DNA of 17,860 bases, from contig CAYYLZ010000040.1 in the NCBI GenBank assembly GCA_964472725.1, positions 1-17,860 on the forward strand, in the 5' to 3' direction. Source of the stretch: RGIG6375 sp964472725. GTDB taxonomy: Bacteria > Bacillota > Clostridia > Oscillospirales > Oscillospiraceae. The notes beneath the pieces are model-generated. The model was not told where the DNA came from. It made no database searches and saw only the letters and a list, made by a program, of their open reading frames with translations. The position numbers were made by a program, and so were the translations under genes. The stretch's first letter is position 1. Every line of letters begins with the position of its first letter. This document shows, one piece after another, positions 8,066-13,599 of the stretch.

Positions 8066-8251
8066 ATGCATACTGTAATCGAAAACATCGCAAAGCTGAT
8101 AAACGTAAAAACCATAGTGACCTTCGCCCTCATCGGAGTCTTTGCCGTGCTGGCGCTGCGGGGCAGTATAACCCCCGAGAATGTGATGATAGTGGTCACT
8201 ACTGTCATTGCCTTTTATTTCGGCACCCAACATGAGAAGGTGAGCAAATGA
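8066..8251 (+). CDS. Putative holin-like small membrane protein
   Basis: 61 residues with two hydrophobic segments (TIVTFALIGVFAVLALRG at about 17-34 and MIVVTTVIAFYFG at about 41-53) and a charged C-terminal tail. AAGGAGG lies 7 bases before the ATG. It sits between the coiled-coil membrane protein and the amidase, and its stop overlaps the amidase start (ATGA). Size, hydrophobicity and position fit a holin, which would let the signal-less amidase reach the wall; no family signature proves it. Confidence 0.65.
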   Translation: MHTVIENIAKLINVKTIVTFALIGVFAVLALRGSITPENVMIVVTTVIAFYFGTQHEKVSK

Positions 8252-8895
8252 TAATCAACGACGCAGGCCTGACCTTTACCCTTGACCCGGATAAGCGCAA
8301 AAGCACCACCATGCTCATACTCCACCATGCGGCGGGGAACGGCAGCGTGGAGGCTATTCATAAGGCGCATCTTGCCCGGAACTGGTACGGCATAGGCTAC
8401 CATTATTACATACGCAAGGACGGCAGTATATGGCGCGGCAGACCCGAGGACAGCGTGGGCACTCATACCGTGGGAAAAAATACCGTGTCTGTTGCCGTGT
8501 GCTTTGAGGGCAACTTCGAAACGGACGTAATGCCCGAGGCGCAGCTGGAGTCGGGCAGGCAGCTTATTGCCGATATCCTTGGCCGCTATCAGGGAATAAA
8601 AGTGAGCACTCACCGGGATCATGACTCCACAGCCTGCCCGGGCAAAAACTTCCCTCAGGAGCTGATAGACCTGAAGGTCACCGACGATTGCGCTGCCTTC
8701 ATAGCGCAGCTTACCGATGCGCAGGCATACGCCATGTTCGAAAAGGCACAGCGGCACGCCGCAACCCTGCCCCTGCCCGAATGGGCGCGGGAGGAATACT
8801 CCGCAGCCGTGGCCGCAGGTATCACCGACGGAGAAAATCCCATGATGCCCCTGCCCCGCTATCAGGCGGCACTGATGGCGCTCAGGGGGAAATGA
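8248..8895 (+). CDS. N-acetylmuramoyl-L-alanine amidase (Amidase_2 endolysin)
   Basis: A 215-residue peptidoglycan hydrolase that cleaves the bond between N-acetylmuramic acid and the stem L-alanine. The Amidase_2/PGRP fold is recognised from ILHHAAGNG with candidate zinc ligand His26, the GYHYYIRKDGSIWRGR strand pair, and THRDH with His122 and STACPGK with Cys130, giving the His-His-Cys zinc set. The last ~40 residues (LPEWAREEYSAAVAAGITDG ... RYQAALMALRG) resemble a single SLH-like or wall-binding repeat often fused to clostridial prophage amidases. There is no signal peptide, so export should depend on a holin; two small membrane proteins precede it. The start overlaps the upstream stop. 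It is the last gene of the cassette, followed within a few bases by a hairpin. Confidence 0.9.
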   Translation: MIINDAGLTFTLDPDKRKSTTMLILHHAAGNGSVEAIHKAHLARNWYGIGYHYYIRKDGSIWRGRPEDSVGTHTVGKNTVSVAVCFEGNFETDVMPEAQLESGRQLIADILGRYQGIKVSTHRDHDSTACPGKNFPQELIDLKVTDDCAAFIAQLTDAQAYAMFEKAQRHAATLPLPEWAREEYSAAVAAGITDGENPMMPLPRYQAALMALRGK

Positions 8896-8931
8896 GAAAA
8901 ACCGCCGCAGACCTTATGGCCTGCGGCGGTT
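8896..8931 (-). terminator. Intrinsic terminator of the glycyl radical enzyme gene (shared hairpin)
   Basis: Perfect stem ACCGCCGCAG (8901-8910) with CTGCGGCGGT (8921-8930), extended by A8900-T8931, ten-base loop. On the minus strand it is followed by TTTTTCTC, a proper U-tract, and lies 21 bases after the stop of the minus-strand gene. The plus-strand cassette also ends into this stem, but without a T-run on that side. Confidence 0.85.
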
Positions 8932-8951
8932 GGCTTATGATTGGTAAGTAC

Positions 8952-11402
8952 TTAGATGGCGTGCTCTGCGCGGGAGATGATATCCTCCTGCATTGCGGGA
9001 GTCATGTCAACGAAGTAAGCGGAGAAGCCGGCGATACGAACAACCAGGTTGTGATACTCGTCGGGATTCTGCTGAGCCTTTCTCAGGGTAGCCGCGTCAA
9101 CTACGTTGTACTGAACTTCCATACCGCCCTGCTCGAAGTAAGCCTTGGTGATATCCTCGAGCTTGTCAACGCCGTCGTTGGCGACGAGAGCGGAGGGGTG
9201 GATCTTCAGGTTGAGAGCCATGCCGTCCATGAAGTGAGAGTGATCGAAGTAGGTGGAAGAGGTAAAGACGGAGGTGGGGCCGTTTACGTCTCTGCCCTGA
9301 GCGGGGCTGGAAGCGTCGGCGATGGGCTCGCCGGTCTTACGTCCGTCGGGAGTTGCCCAGGTGATCTCACCCTGAACTACGTGGTCGGAGGCGCCGAAGG
9401 TGCCGCACTTGTAGACCTTGCAGCGGTGGGTGGAGAATGCGCGGGAAATGTTGTAGTACAGGTCGATAACGTACTTCATTTCTTCATCGGCATAAGGGTC
9501 GGCGTTGCCGTAGTGGGGAACCTCGTTGAGGATTCTCTGGCGGAGAGGCTCATAGCCTTCCCAGTTGGCGAGAATAGCCTTCAGGTACTCTTCCTTGGAA
9601 ACGAAGTTGTTGTCGAAGATCATGTACTTGAGAGCGGTCAGGCTGTCTGCGGTGGTAGCAAGACCGGTAGCGGTGCCGCCGTAGGAATTGTACTTTGCGC
9701 CGCCCTCGGAAACGTCCTTACCGGACTCCATGCAGCCGGTGGTGGAGATGGAGAGGTTGGGGAAGGGGAAGAGTCTGGGATACTCGTGCTCGGTGTAGTT
9801 GTTGAGGGTTGCGGACCAGGTGAGCATCCATGTGCAGATCTTCTCGAATGCAGCGCGGACATCGTCCATGGAATTCATGTCGGTCAGATAGCCGGAGCGC
9901 AGATGCTCGGGGACCTGAGCGCCATTGATGGGGTTGATACCGTTGTTGATAGCCATGAGCAGACCAATAGCCCAGTAGATACCGCTGTGACCCATAGCGG
10001 AGCCGTTGGGGGCGGGATAATCGCAGCCGGAGCCGGTGATTTCCTGGCAGCCGATGAATGCGAAGTTTCTTGCGTCCTCAAGCTCGAAGCCCAGCTCGCG
10101 GATAATGGCGGGAATGATAACATCGTCGTTCTGCAGCAGGGGCAGACCGCCTACGCGCATGGAAGTAGCCATAGCGCAGTCCCAGATCTCCTTGGGAGTG
10201 TTCTTGCTGATACGCAGGGAAACGGTGGGCTCATGCAGCTCAAGACGGGACATGGCTTCGAGAACCATGTAGGAAACGGGGTTGGTAGCGTCCTCGCCGG
10301 TCTCGGGAATGCAGCCGCCGATGGTGGTGTGCTGGCCGAGGTGGCCGACGCCGGCGGTCTGCTGGGTCTTGCCGAAGCCGCCGCCGTAGAAGGTGTTGAT
10401 CTTCAGGAAGAATGCGTCAACCAGCTCCTGAGCCTCGTCAAGAGTGATGGTGCCCTCTTCCAGTTCCTTCTTCAGGTAGGGCCAGGTGTACTGGTCGAAG
10501 CGGCCGAGGGAGGTAACGCCGGGGTCGTTGTCGACCTTCAGGAATACGTTGTACATCATGACCTGCTGGAGAGCCTCGCGGAAGGTGCGGGCAGGATTGT
10601 ATGCGATCCAGTCAAGACCTTCGGCCATCTTTTCCAGCTCAGCCTTGCGCTCGGGAGTGGGAGCGGTCTTTGCCTTTTCTCTTGCAAGGTCGGCATAGCG
10701 GCGGGTAAGGGTGATAGCGCCGTCGCAGGCAACGGTGGCAGCCTTGTAGAACATGTACTTACCCATGTTGTCGCCCTGAACGTTGCCGTTGTGCTCGTCA
10801 AGCCAATCCTGAGCCTGCTTGCGGATATCGGCATAGCCTCTCTTGAGGATGTTCTGGAAGCCGGGGGTCAGGTGTCCGGGGGGGAGCTGAACGGGGAAGC
10901 CGCCGATCTTGCCGTAGTCGGAAGCCTGCAGCTTGAAGAAATCAAGAGCGCCGTCGGGCAGCCACTCTTCGGGGAAAATCTTGCCCATGCCGGCCATTCT
11001 CTGCGCGGTGAGTTCGCGCATCTTCTTCAGTTCCTCGGGGGAAATAGCGAGCTTCTGATGGGAGTAAAGGGGATCATCATCGGGAGCGTGGTGCAGACCG
11101 TCCTCGCCGATAGGCCAGGTGTTCTCAATGTCGGCCATGAGCCACATTGCGCCGCCGGAAGCACCCCAGCCCTTGTTGCCCATATCGCCGGCGAAATACT
11201 CGTCCTCAACGATATCGATGGGCATATTCTGAATGATATAAAGGGAGGTATAGGGCTTCTGAAGCATGGGAGGGAAGTTTTTGTACTTCTGACTTGCTTC
11301 CATCTGCAGAATCATCTTGGAAGAATCCGCAACGATAACTCTGTCGCGAACCTTGACCTTCATTCTGCCGATACGCTCGGTATAGGGTCTGAAAGTATAC
11401 AT
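8952..11402 (-). CDS. Glycyl radical enzyme of the Cys-x-Glu class (PFL-like fold), substrate unknown
   Basis: An 816-residue oxygen-sensitive radical enzyme. The C-terminal glycyl radical loop VVRIAGFSAYF places the radical on Gly792. The thiyl-radical cysteine lies in FIGCQEITGSG: Cys452 with Glu454 two residues on. True pyruvate formate-lyase has adjacent Cys-Cys there and is about 50-60 residues shorter, so automatic 'formate acetyltransferase' naming would be misleading. Cys-x-Glu enzymes of the family are dehydratases (glycerol, propanediol, hydroxyproline), C-N or C-S lyases (choline, isethionate) and arylacetate decarboxylases; the residues I can see do not choose among them. Start ATG follows GAGGAA by 6 bases. 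It appears monocistronic, with its own terminator. No radical-SAM activase is adjacent, although the family usually has one next door; it must be activated by one encoded outside the window. Confidence 0.88.
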   Translation of the reverse strand: MYTFRPYTERIGRMKVKVRDRVIVADSSKMILQMEASQKYKNFPPMLQKPYTSLYIIQNMPIDIVEDEYFAGDMGNKGWGASGGAMWLMADIENTWPIGEDGLHHAPDDDPLYSHQKLAISPEELKKMRELTAQRMAGMGKIFPEEWLPDGALDFFKLQASDYGKIGGFPVQLPPGHLTPGFQNILKRGYADIRKQAQDWLDEHNGNVQGDNMGKYMFYKAATVACDGAITLTRRYADLAREKAKTAPTPERKAELEKMAEGLDWIAYNPARTFREALQQVMMYNVFLKVDNDPGVTSLGRFDQYTWPYLKKELEEGTITLDEAQELVDAFFLKINTFYGGGFGKTQQTAGVGHLGQHTTIGGCIPETGEDATNPVSYMVLEAMSRLELHEPTVSLRISKNTPKEIWDCAMATSMRVGGLPLLQNDDVIIPAIIRELGFELEDARNFAFIGCQEITGSGCDYPAPNGSAMGHSGIYWAIGLLMAINNGINPINGAQVPEHLRSGYLTDMNSMDDVRAAFEKICTWMLTWSATLNNYTEHEYPRLFPFPNLSISTTGCMESGKDVSEGGAKYNSYGGTATGLATTADSLTALKYMIFDNNFVSKEEYLKAILANWEGYEPLRQRILNEVPHYGNADPYADEEMKYVIDLYYNISRAFSTHRCKVYKCGTFGASDHVVQGEITWATPDGRKTGEPIADASSPAQGRDVNGPTSVFTSSTYFDHSHFMDGMALNLKIHPSALVANDGVDKLEDITKAYFEQGGMEVQYNVVDAATLRKAQQNPDEYHNLVVRIAGFSAYFVDMTPAMQEDIISRAEHAI

Positions 11403-11438
11403 AGCATATTCCTCGCATTATAGAGTAGTAGTTTTTTT

Positions 11439-11493
11439 AGTCCCTCTCCAAGGACTTAAAATCTTCTGCCCGGGAGTCAAACGTCCCCGCAGA
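11439..11493 (-). promoter_or_regulatory. Two-hairpin leader of the glycyl radical enzyme gene
   Basis: Read 5' to 3' on the minus strand, a first hairpin pairs TCTGC (11493-11489) with GCAGA (11469-11465), enclosing GGGA/TCCC. A second pairs AGTCC (11456-11452) with GGACT (11443-11439). Neither is followed by a T-run, so they are not terminators. They fall in a leader of roughly 120 bases if the promoter below is right. A folding role is inferred only. Confidence 0.35.
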
Positions 11494-11532
11494 TTTGTTT
11501 ACACAGAAATAGATAAATGCTTATCCAAAGGT

Positions 11533-11538
11533 ATTATA
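11533..11538 (-). promoter_or_regulatory. Candidate -10 box for the glycyl radical enzyme gene
   Basis: Perfect TATAAT on the minus strand in an AT-rich stretch 131 bases upstream of the ATG. I see no good TTGACA-like -35 at 16-18 bases, which may mean a weak or activator-dependent promoter. Another TATAAT at 11422-11417 is too close to the ribosome site to be used. Confidence 0.4.
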
Positions 11539-11568
11539 CATGATAACAACTCAAATGTGTAGTACTTT

Positions 11569-11586
11569 TTTTGTATGGGTACAAAA
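11569..11586. promoter_or_regulatory. Operator-like inverted repeat TTTTGTA-N4-TACAAAA
   Basis: Perfect 7-bp inverted repeat around TGGG. It lies about 31 bases upstream of the candidate -10 box of the glycyl radical enzyme gene, a usual place for an activator, or for a repressor overlapping the -35. A further half-like TTTGTATC follows at about 11590-11597. The binding protein is unknown. Confidence 0.4.
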
Positions 11587-11655
11587 TTTATTTGTATCAA
11601 TGCATTATCGGTGCAGTGTAACGCCCCCCACCGCAATCGCCGCAGTAAAATAGAT

Positions 11656-11692
11656 GCCGGTAGGGCGGCTTGCCCTCAAGCCGCCGCAATGT
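11656..11692. repeat. Short GTAGGGCGG-type palindromic repeat
   Basis: Contains a 9-bp hairpin, GGCGGCTTG (11664-11672) with CAAGCCGCC (11677-11685), preceded by CCGGTA. The 'GTAGGG + GC hairpin' form matches the left half of the element at 13141-13226, so I treat it as a partial member of the same dispersed family. The rest of 11587-11739 shows nothing else I can support. Confidence 0.45.
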
Positions 11693-11739
11693 AACGATTA
11701 CCGCCCGCAAAACCGAACAACGCAAAACCCCAAAGATTT

Positions 11740-11840
11740 GTCATTCCGAGCTTGCGAGGAATCCTCTGGTTGAATGGTACGCAGAAACGACACGCCTGCG
11801 TCTGTGTTGGGGATTCTTCGGGCTGTGCCCTCTGAATGAC
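11740..11840 (+). repeat. Dispersed repeat family I, copy A (short form)
   Basis: Begins GTCATTCCGAGC and ends TCTGAATGAC, so its tips form an inverted repeat (GTCATTC/GAATGAC). It is nearly identical to the first ~95 bases of the copy at 16685-16844 (shared GCTTGCGAGGAATC, GGTTGAATGGT, CAGAAACGACACGCCTGCGT and GGGATTCTTCGGGCTGTG) but lacks that copy's distal part. It has no gene. The short frames crossing it are translations of a non-coding element. Confidence 0.8.
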
Positions 11841-11935
11841 GGTGTAATACCGGCATACCTATATAATACACGCGCGCGAGAGCCGTGTAACAAAAGGGAG
11901 TAATGTTACAGTAGTTTTACAATTGCGAAAATCGC

Positions 11936-11964
11936 TTGACTACGGGAAATATTTTGGTTAGAAT
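11936..11964 (+). promoter_or_regulatory. Promoter of candidate small RNA
   Basis: -35 TTGACT (11936-11941), 17-base spacer, -10 TAGAAT (11959-11964). Predicted transcription start is about 11970-11972. Five of six bases match consensus in each box, with ideal spacing. Confidence 0.75.
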
Positions 11965-11969
11965 GTGCC

Positions 11970-12088
11970 TGCAAGTGAAAATCGACGGAATAATTGGCTG
12001 ATTGAGCGCTTGCAAAGTAAATGTCACTGATGCGATATGTTTGCCCACGTCGGGAAAAAAAGTAAACCTTTTTTCCCGGCGTTTTTTT
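11970..12088 (+). ncRNA. Candidate standalone small RNA, about 120 nt
   Basis: The stretch between a strong promoter and a strong intrinsic terminator has no credible ORF and no plus-strand gene downstream (the next gene is on the opposite strand). Its 5' end can form an 8-bp stem, TGCAAGTG (11970-11977) with CGCTTGCA (12007-12014, one G-U pair), closing a ~29-base loop region. A smaller stem, ATGTC/GATAT (12021-12025 with 12034-12038), follows, and then the terminator hairpin. It does not match the consensus of 6S RNA, c-di-GMP, purine, cobalamin, glycine, SAM or preQ1 elements as I know them. A trans-acting sRNA is the simplest reading; the function is unknown. Confidence 0.6.
12048..12088 (+). 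terminator. Intrinsic terminator of the candidate small RNA
   Basis: 13-bp stem CGTCGGGAAAAAA (12048-12060) with TTTTTTCCCGGCG (12069-12081, one G-T pair), eight-base loop, followed by seven T (12082-12088). There is no T-run on the other strand, so it acts on plus-strand transcription. Confidence 0.9.
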
Positions 12089-12104
12089 GTATTTTTTGAT
12101 AAGC

Positions 12105-12147
12105 GAAAAATCCCGTCCGAAACCCATAAAAAGGTAACGGACGGGAT
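12105..12147 (-). terminator. Intrinsic terminator of the SARP/BTAD-like regulator gene
   Basis: Perfect 10-bp stem ATCCCGTCCG (12110-12119) with CGGACGGGAT (12138-12147), 18-base loop, followed on the minus strand by TTTTT. It begins 13 bases after the regulator's stop. It converges with the plus-strand terminator just to its left. Confidence 0.85.
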
Positions 12148-12159
12148 AAAATTTTCATA

Positions 12160-12948
12160 TCAAATCGCGGCGTTTTTAAGCCACTTCGCTCCCGTTCCGT
12201 CCACAAAGGACAGGTGGGAAATATGGCGCACCAGCTCCACCTCGCTCTTGCGCTGAACGAGGAAGCTGACGATGGATTTGTGCAGCGCCTCGTCCTCGGG
12301 GATTATATCCGCCGAGCGGGTGCAGAGCAGCGGCATCACGCTCTCGTCATCAAGGGCTGCGGCGCGCTCTACCGTGCTGCGGGCAAGAGCGGCAAATTCG
12401 GAATCGTAATATTTTCTGTATTCCAGCAGAACGGGCACAGCGCCGGAGTGCTCTATGTAGGAGCCGCGAAACAGCTCCAGCGCCTTGACGCAAAGCTCGA
12501 GCCCCACCGGGTCGTCCACGGGAATACCTTTTATTCGTCTTAAAAGCTCGGTGAAGAGTTCTTCATCGGTGTAAATGTCGTAGTCGGGGTTGAGAAAATA
12601 GCTGCCGTAGGAGAAGAGAATGAGCCCCTTGGTGCCGTTGAGCTGCAGGGGCGTAAGCTGTCGGCGCAGGCGGGAAAGACGCACGCGGGCGGCGTTATCG
12701 TCCTGCTCCTCGCTGTCGTCCGTCCACAGCTTTTCCAAAAGCTCTTCGCGGGTGACCTCGCGTCCCCGGTGAGCGAGAAGATATTTGAGCAGCAGCCATG
12801 ATTTTTCGCGGGCAGAGCGCGGCGAAACCACGCGCCCGTGGCAGTTTTCCAGTTCCGTATCGCCGAAAAGGCGCACGCGGACGTCATGCGTTCCAAGGTC
12901 GCAGGCGGGACAGTCCATAATATTCATAAGTTTTTCGAAGTTAGTCAT
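12160..12948 (-). CDS. SARP/BTAD-like winged-helix transcriptional regulator
   Basis: A 262-residue cytoplasmic DNA-binding protein. Residues about 24-118 look like an OmpR/PhoB-type winged helix: VRLFGDTEL strand, REKSWLLLKYLLAHRGREVT helix pair, REELLEKLWTDD, then the recognition-helix region AARVRLSRLRRQL and a C-terminal beta wing with GSYFLNPDYDIYTD. The remainder is helical and fits the bacterial transcriptional activation (BTAD, TPR-like) domain of the AfsR/SARP group, shorter than full-length examples. Cys13 and Cys16 form a CPAC motif in the N-terminal lead-in, which is unusual for the family and could bind metal or sense redox. ATG is preceded by AAAGGGG at about 10 bases; Met8 is an alternative start. 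It is monocistronic with its own terminator. Targets are unknown; the adjacent glycyl radical enzyme gene or small RNA are candidates by position only. Confidence 0.75.
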   Translation of the reverse strand: MTNFEKLMNIMDCPACDLGTHDVRVRLFGDTELENCHGRVVSPRSAREKSWLLLKYLLAHRGREVTREELLEKLWTDDSEEQDDNAARVRLSRLRRQLTPLQLNGTKGLILFSYGSYFLNPDYDIYTDEELFTELLRRIKGIPVDDPVGLELCVKALELFRGSYIEHSGAVPVLLEYRKYYDSEFAALARSTVERAAALDDESVMPLLCTRSADIIPEDEALHKSIVSFLVQRKSEVELVRHISHLSFVDGTGAKWLKNAAI

Positions 12949-12997
12949 ATTTCATGCCCCTTTCATGCGATACTGATTTTCGCTGGTGAGAAATCGG

Positions 12998-13110
12998 GTT
13001 AAGCTTCCACTTGAGGGGACACCCCAGGGTGGCCTCTCTTGCCGCTACGCGGCAATTCACCTCCAGCTGGCATGGCGCAGCCATGACTGATGAGGTGGCC
13101 GCCGAAGGCA
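12998..13110. repeat. Dispersed palindromic repeat family III
   Basis: A gene-free GC-rich stretch with several hairpins: TTGCCGC/GCGGCAA (13039-13045 with 13049-13055), CATGGC/GCCATG (13071-13076 with 13080-13085), and CACCTC/GAGGTG (13058-13063 with 13092-13097) enclosing the second. The sequence around CACTTGAGGGGACACC and GACTGATGAGGTGG recalls a repeat common in gut Clostridia genomes ('CACCTCATCAGTC ... CCCCTCAAG' type on the other strand). Family membership is from memory of such repeats; the boundaries are approximate. Confidence 0.55.
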
Positions 13111-13140
13111 GTATTGTGCTGCACCGAATATAAAATTTGT

Positions 13141-13226
13141 TCGTAGGGAGCAGGCCTGCCTGCTCCGTTTTAACGGTACTGCGGCAATAACCCAACAAAC
13201 GGAATGGGCAGGCCCATTCCCTACGA
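13141..13226. repeat. Dispersed palindromic repeat family II (GTAGGG element), complete copy
   Basis: Perfect 9-bp terminal inverted repeats TCGTAGGGA (13141-13149) and TCCCTACGA (13218-13226). Each end contains its own hairpin: GGAGCAGGC/GCCTGCTCC (13147-13155 with 13158-13166) and GGAATGGGC/GCCCATTCC (13201-13209 with 13212-13220). No ORF. It looks like a small non-autonomous (MITE/REP-like) element; the shorter unit at 11656-11692 has the same design. Confidence 0.65.
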
Positions 13227-13278
13227 GAAAGCGTGGGTGTTTTTCAGCAATGCGAACAGAACGGCGACCTGAAACCGC

Positions 13279-13475
13279 GTCATTACGACTCGCCAAGAGC
13301 CGCCTTCGGCGGTTGCTCGCATGCACTCGGCCTTCGGGCCTCGTCAGAGGGCGAAGCCCGAAGAATCCCATCATGCGTCATGCAGAGCGAAGCGAAGCAT
13401 CCCCCGAATGGTTCTCTCACAGACGATACTGCATGCCATTCAACCGGGGGATTCCTCGTTGACACTCGGAATGAC
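13279..13475 (-). repeat. Dispersed repeat family I, copy B (long form, inverted)
   Basis: The reverse complement starts GTCATTCCGAGTGTC and ends GGCGAGTCGTAATGAC. It follows copy C (16685-16844) over most of its length, including GGTTGAATGG, GGGATTCTTCGGGCT and TGACGAGGCCCG, with an extra central segment of about 35 bases. Orientation is opposite to copies A and C. Together with copy C it brackets the SLH-protein gene. Confidence 0.75.
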
Positions 13476-13509
13476 TTGATCATCTACTCGCGGTAAATAC
13501 ACGCTTTAC

Positions 13510-13546
13510 AAAATCCCCTCCCGGAACATGAAAACCGGGAGGGGAT
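13510..13546 (-). terminator. Intrinsic terminator of the SLH-protein gene
   Basis: Perfect 12-bp stem ATCCCCTCCCGG (13513-13524) with CCGGGAGGGGAT (13535-13546), ten-base loop, followed on the minus strand by TTTTGT. It lies 54 bases after the stop of the SLH-protein gene. Confidence 0.85.
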
Positions 13547-13599
13547 AAGTGTCTATTTAGCTATTGCTAAGTAAACTTAGGAGATTGTCTAATCAGAGA

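Noticed and set aside
4075..8951. Attachment-site direct repeats flanking the phage-derived cassette
   Set aside because: Reading both ends by eye I found no matching direct repeat and no integrase or tRNA; a computed search could still reveal a short one.
8952..11402. Naming the gene pflB (formate C-acetyltransferase)
   Set aside because: The adjacent Cys-Cys pair of pyruvate formate-lyase is absent; the site is Cys-x-Glu and the protein is longer than PflB.
11417..11422. TATAAT just upstream of the glycyl radical enzyme start
   Set aside because: Transcription from it would begin inside the Shine-Dalgarno, leaving no usable leader.
8688..11423. 911-codon open frame antisense to the glycyl radical enzyme gene
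   Set aside because: Same cause as above; its start lies inside the amidase gene and it has no ribosome site or recognisable domain.
11670..11903. 77-codon plus-strand frame, and similar frames at 12941-13198, 13057-13374 and 13233-13496
   Set aside because: They are translations of dispersed palindromic repeats with no ribosome site or conserved protein features.
12998..13475. Possible CRISPR array
   Set aside because: The repeated units are of three different families, not equal-length direct repeats with regular spacers, and no cas gene is present.
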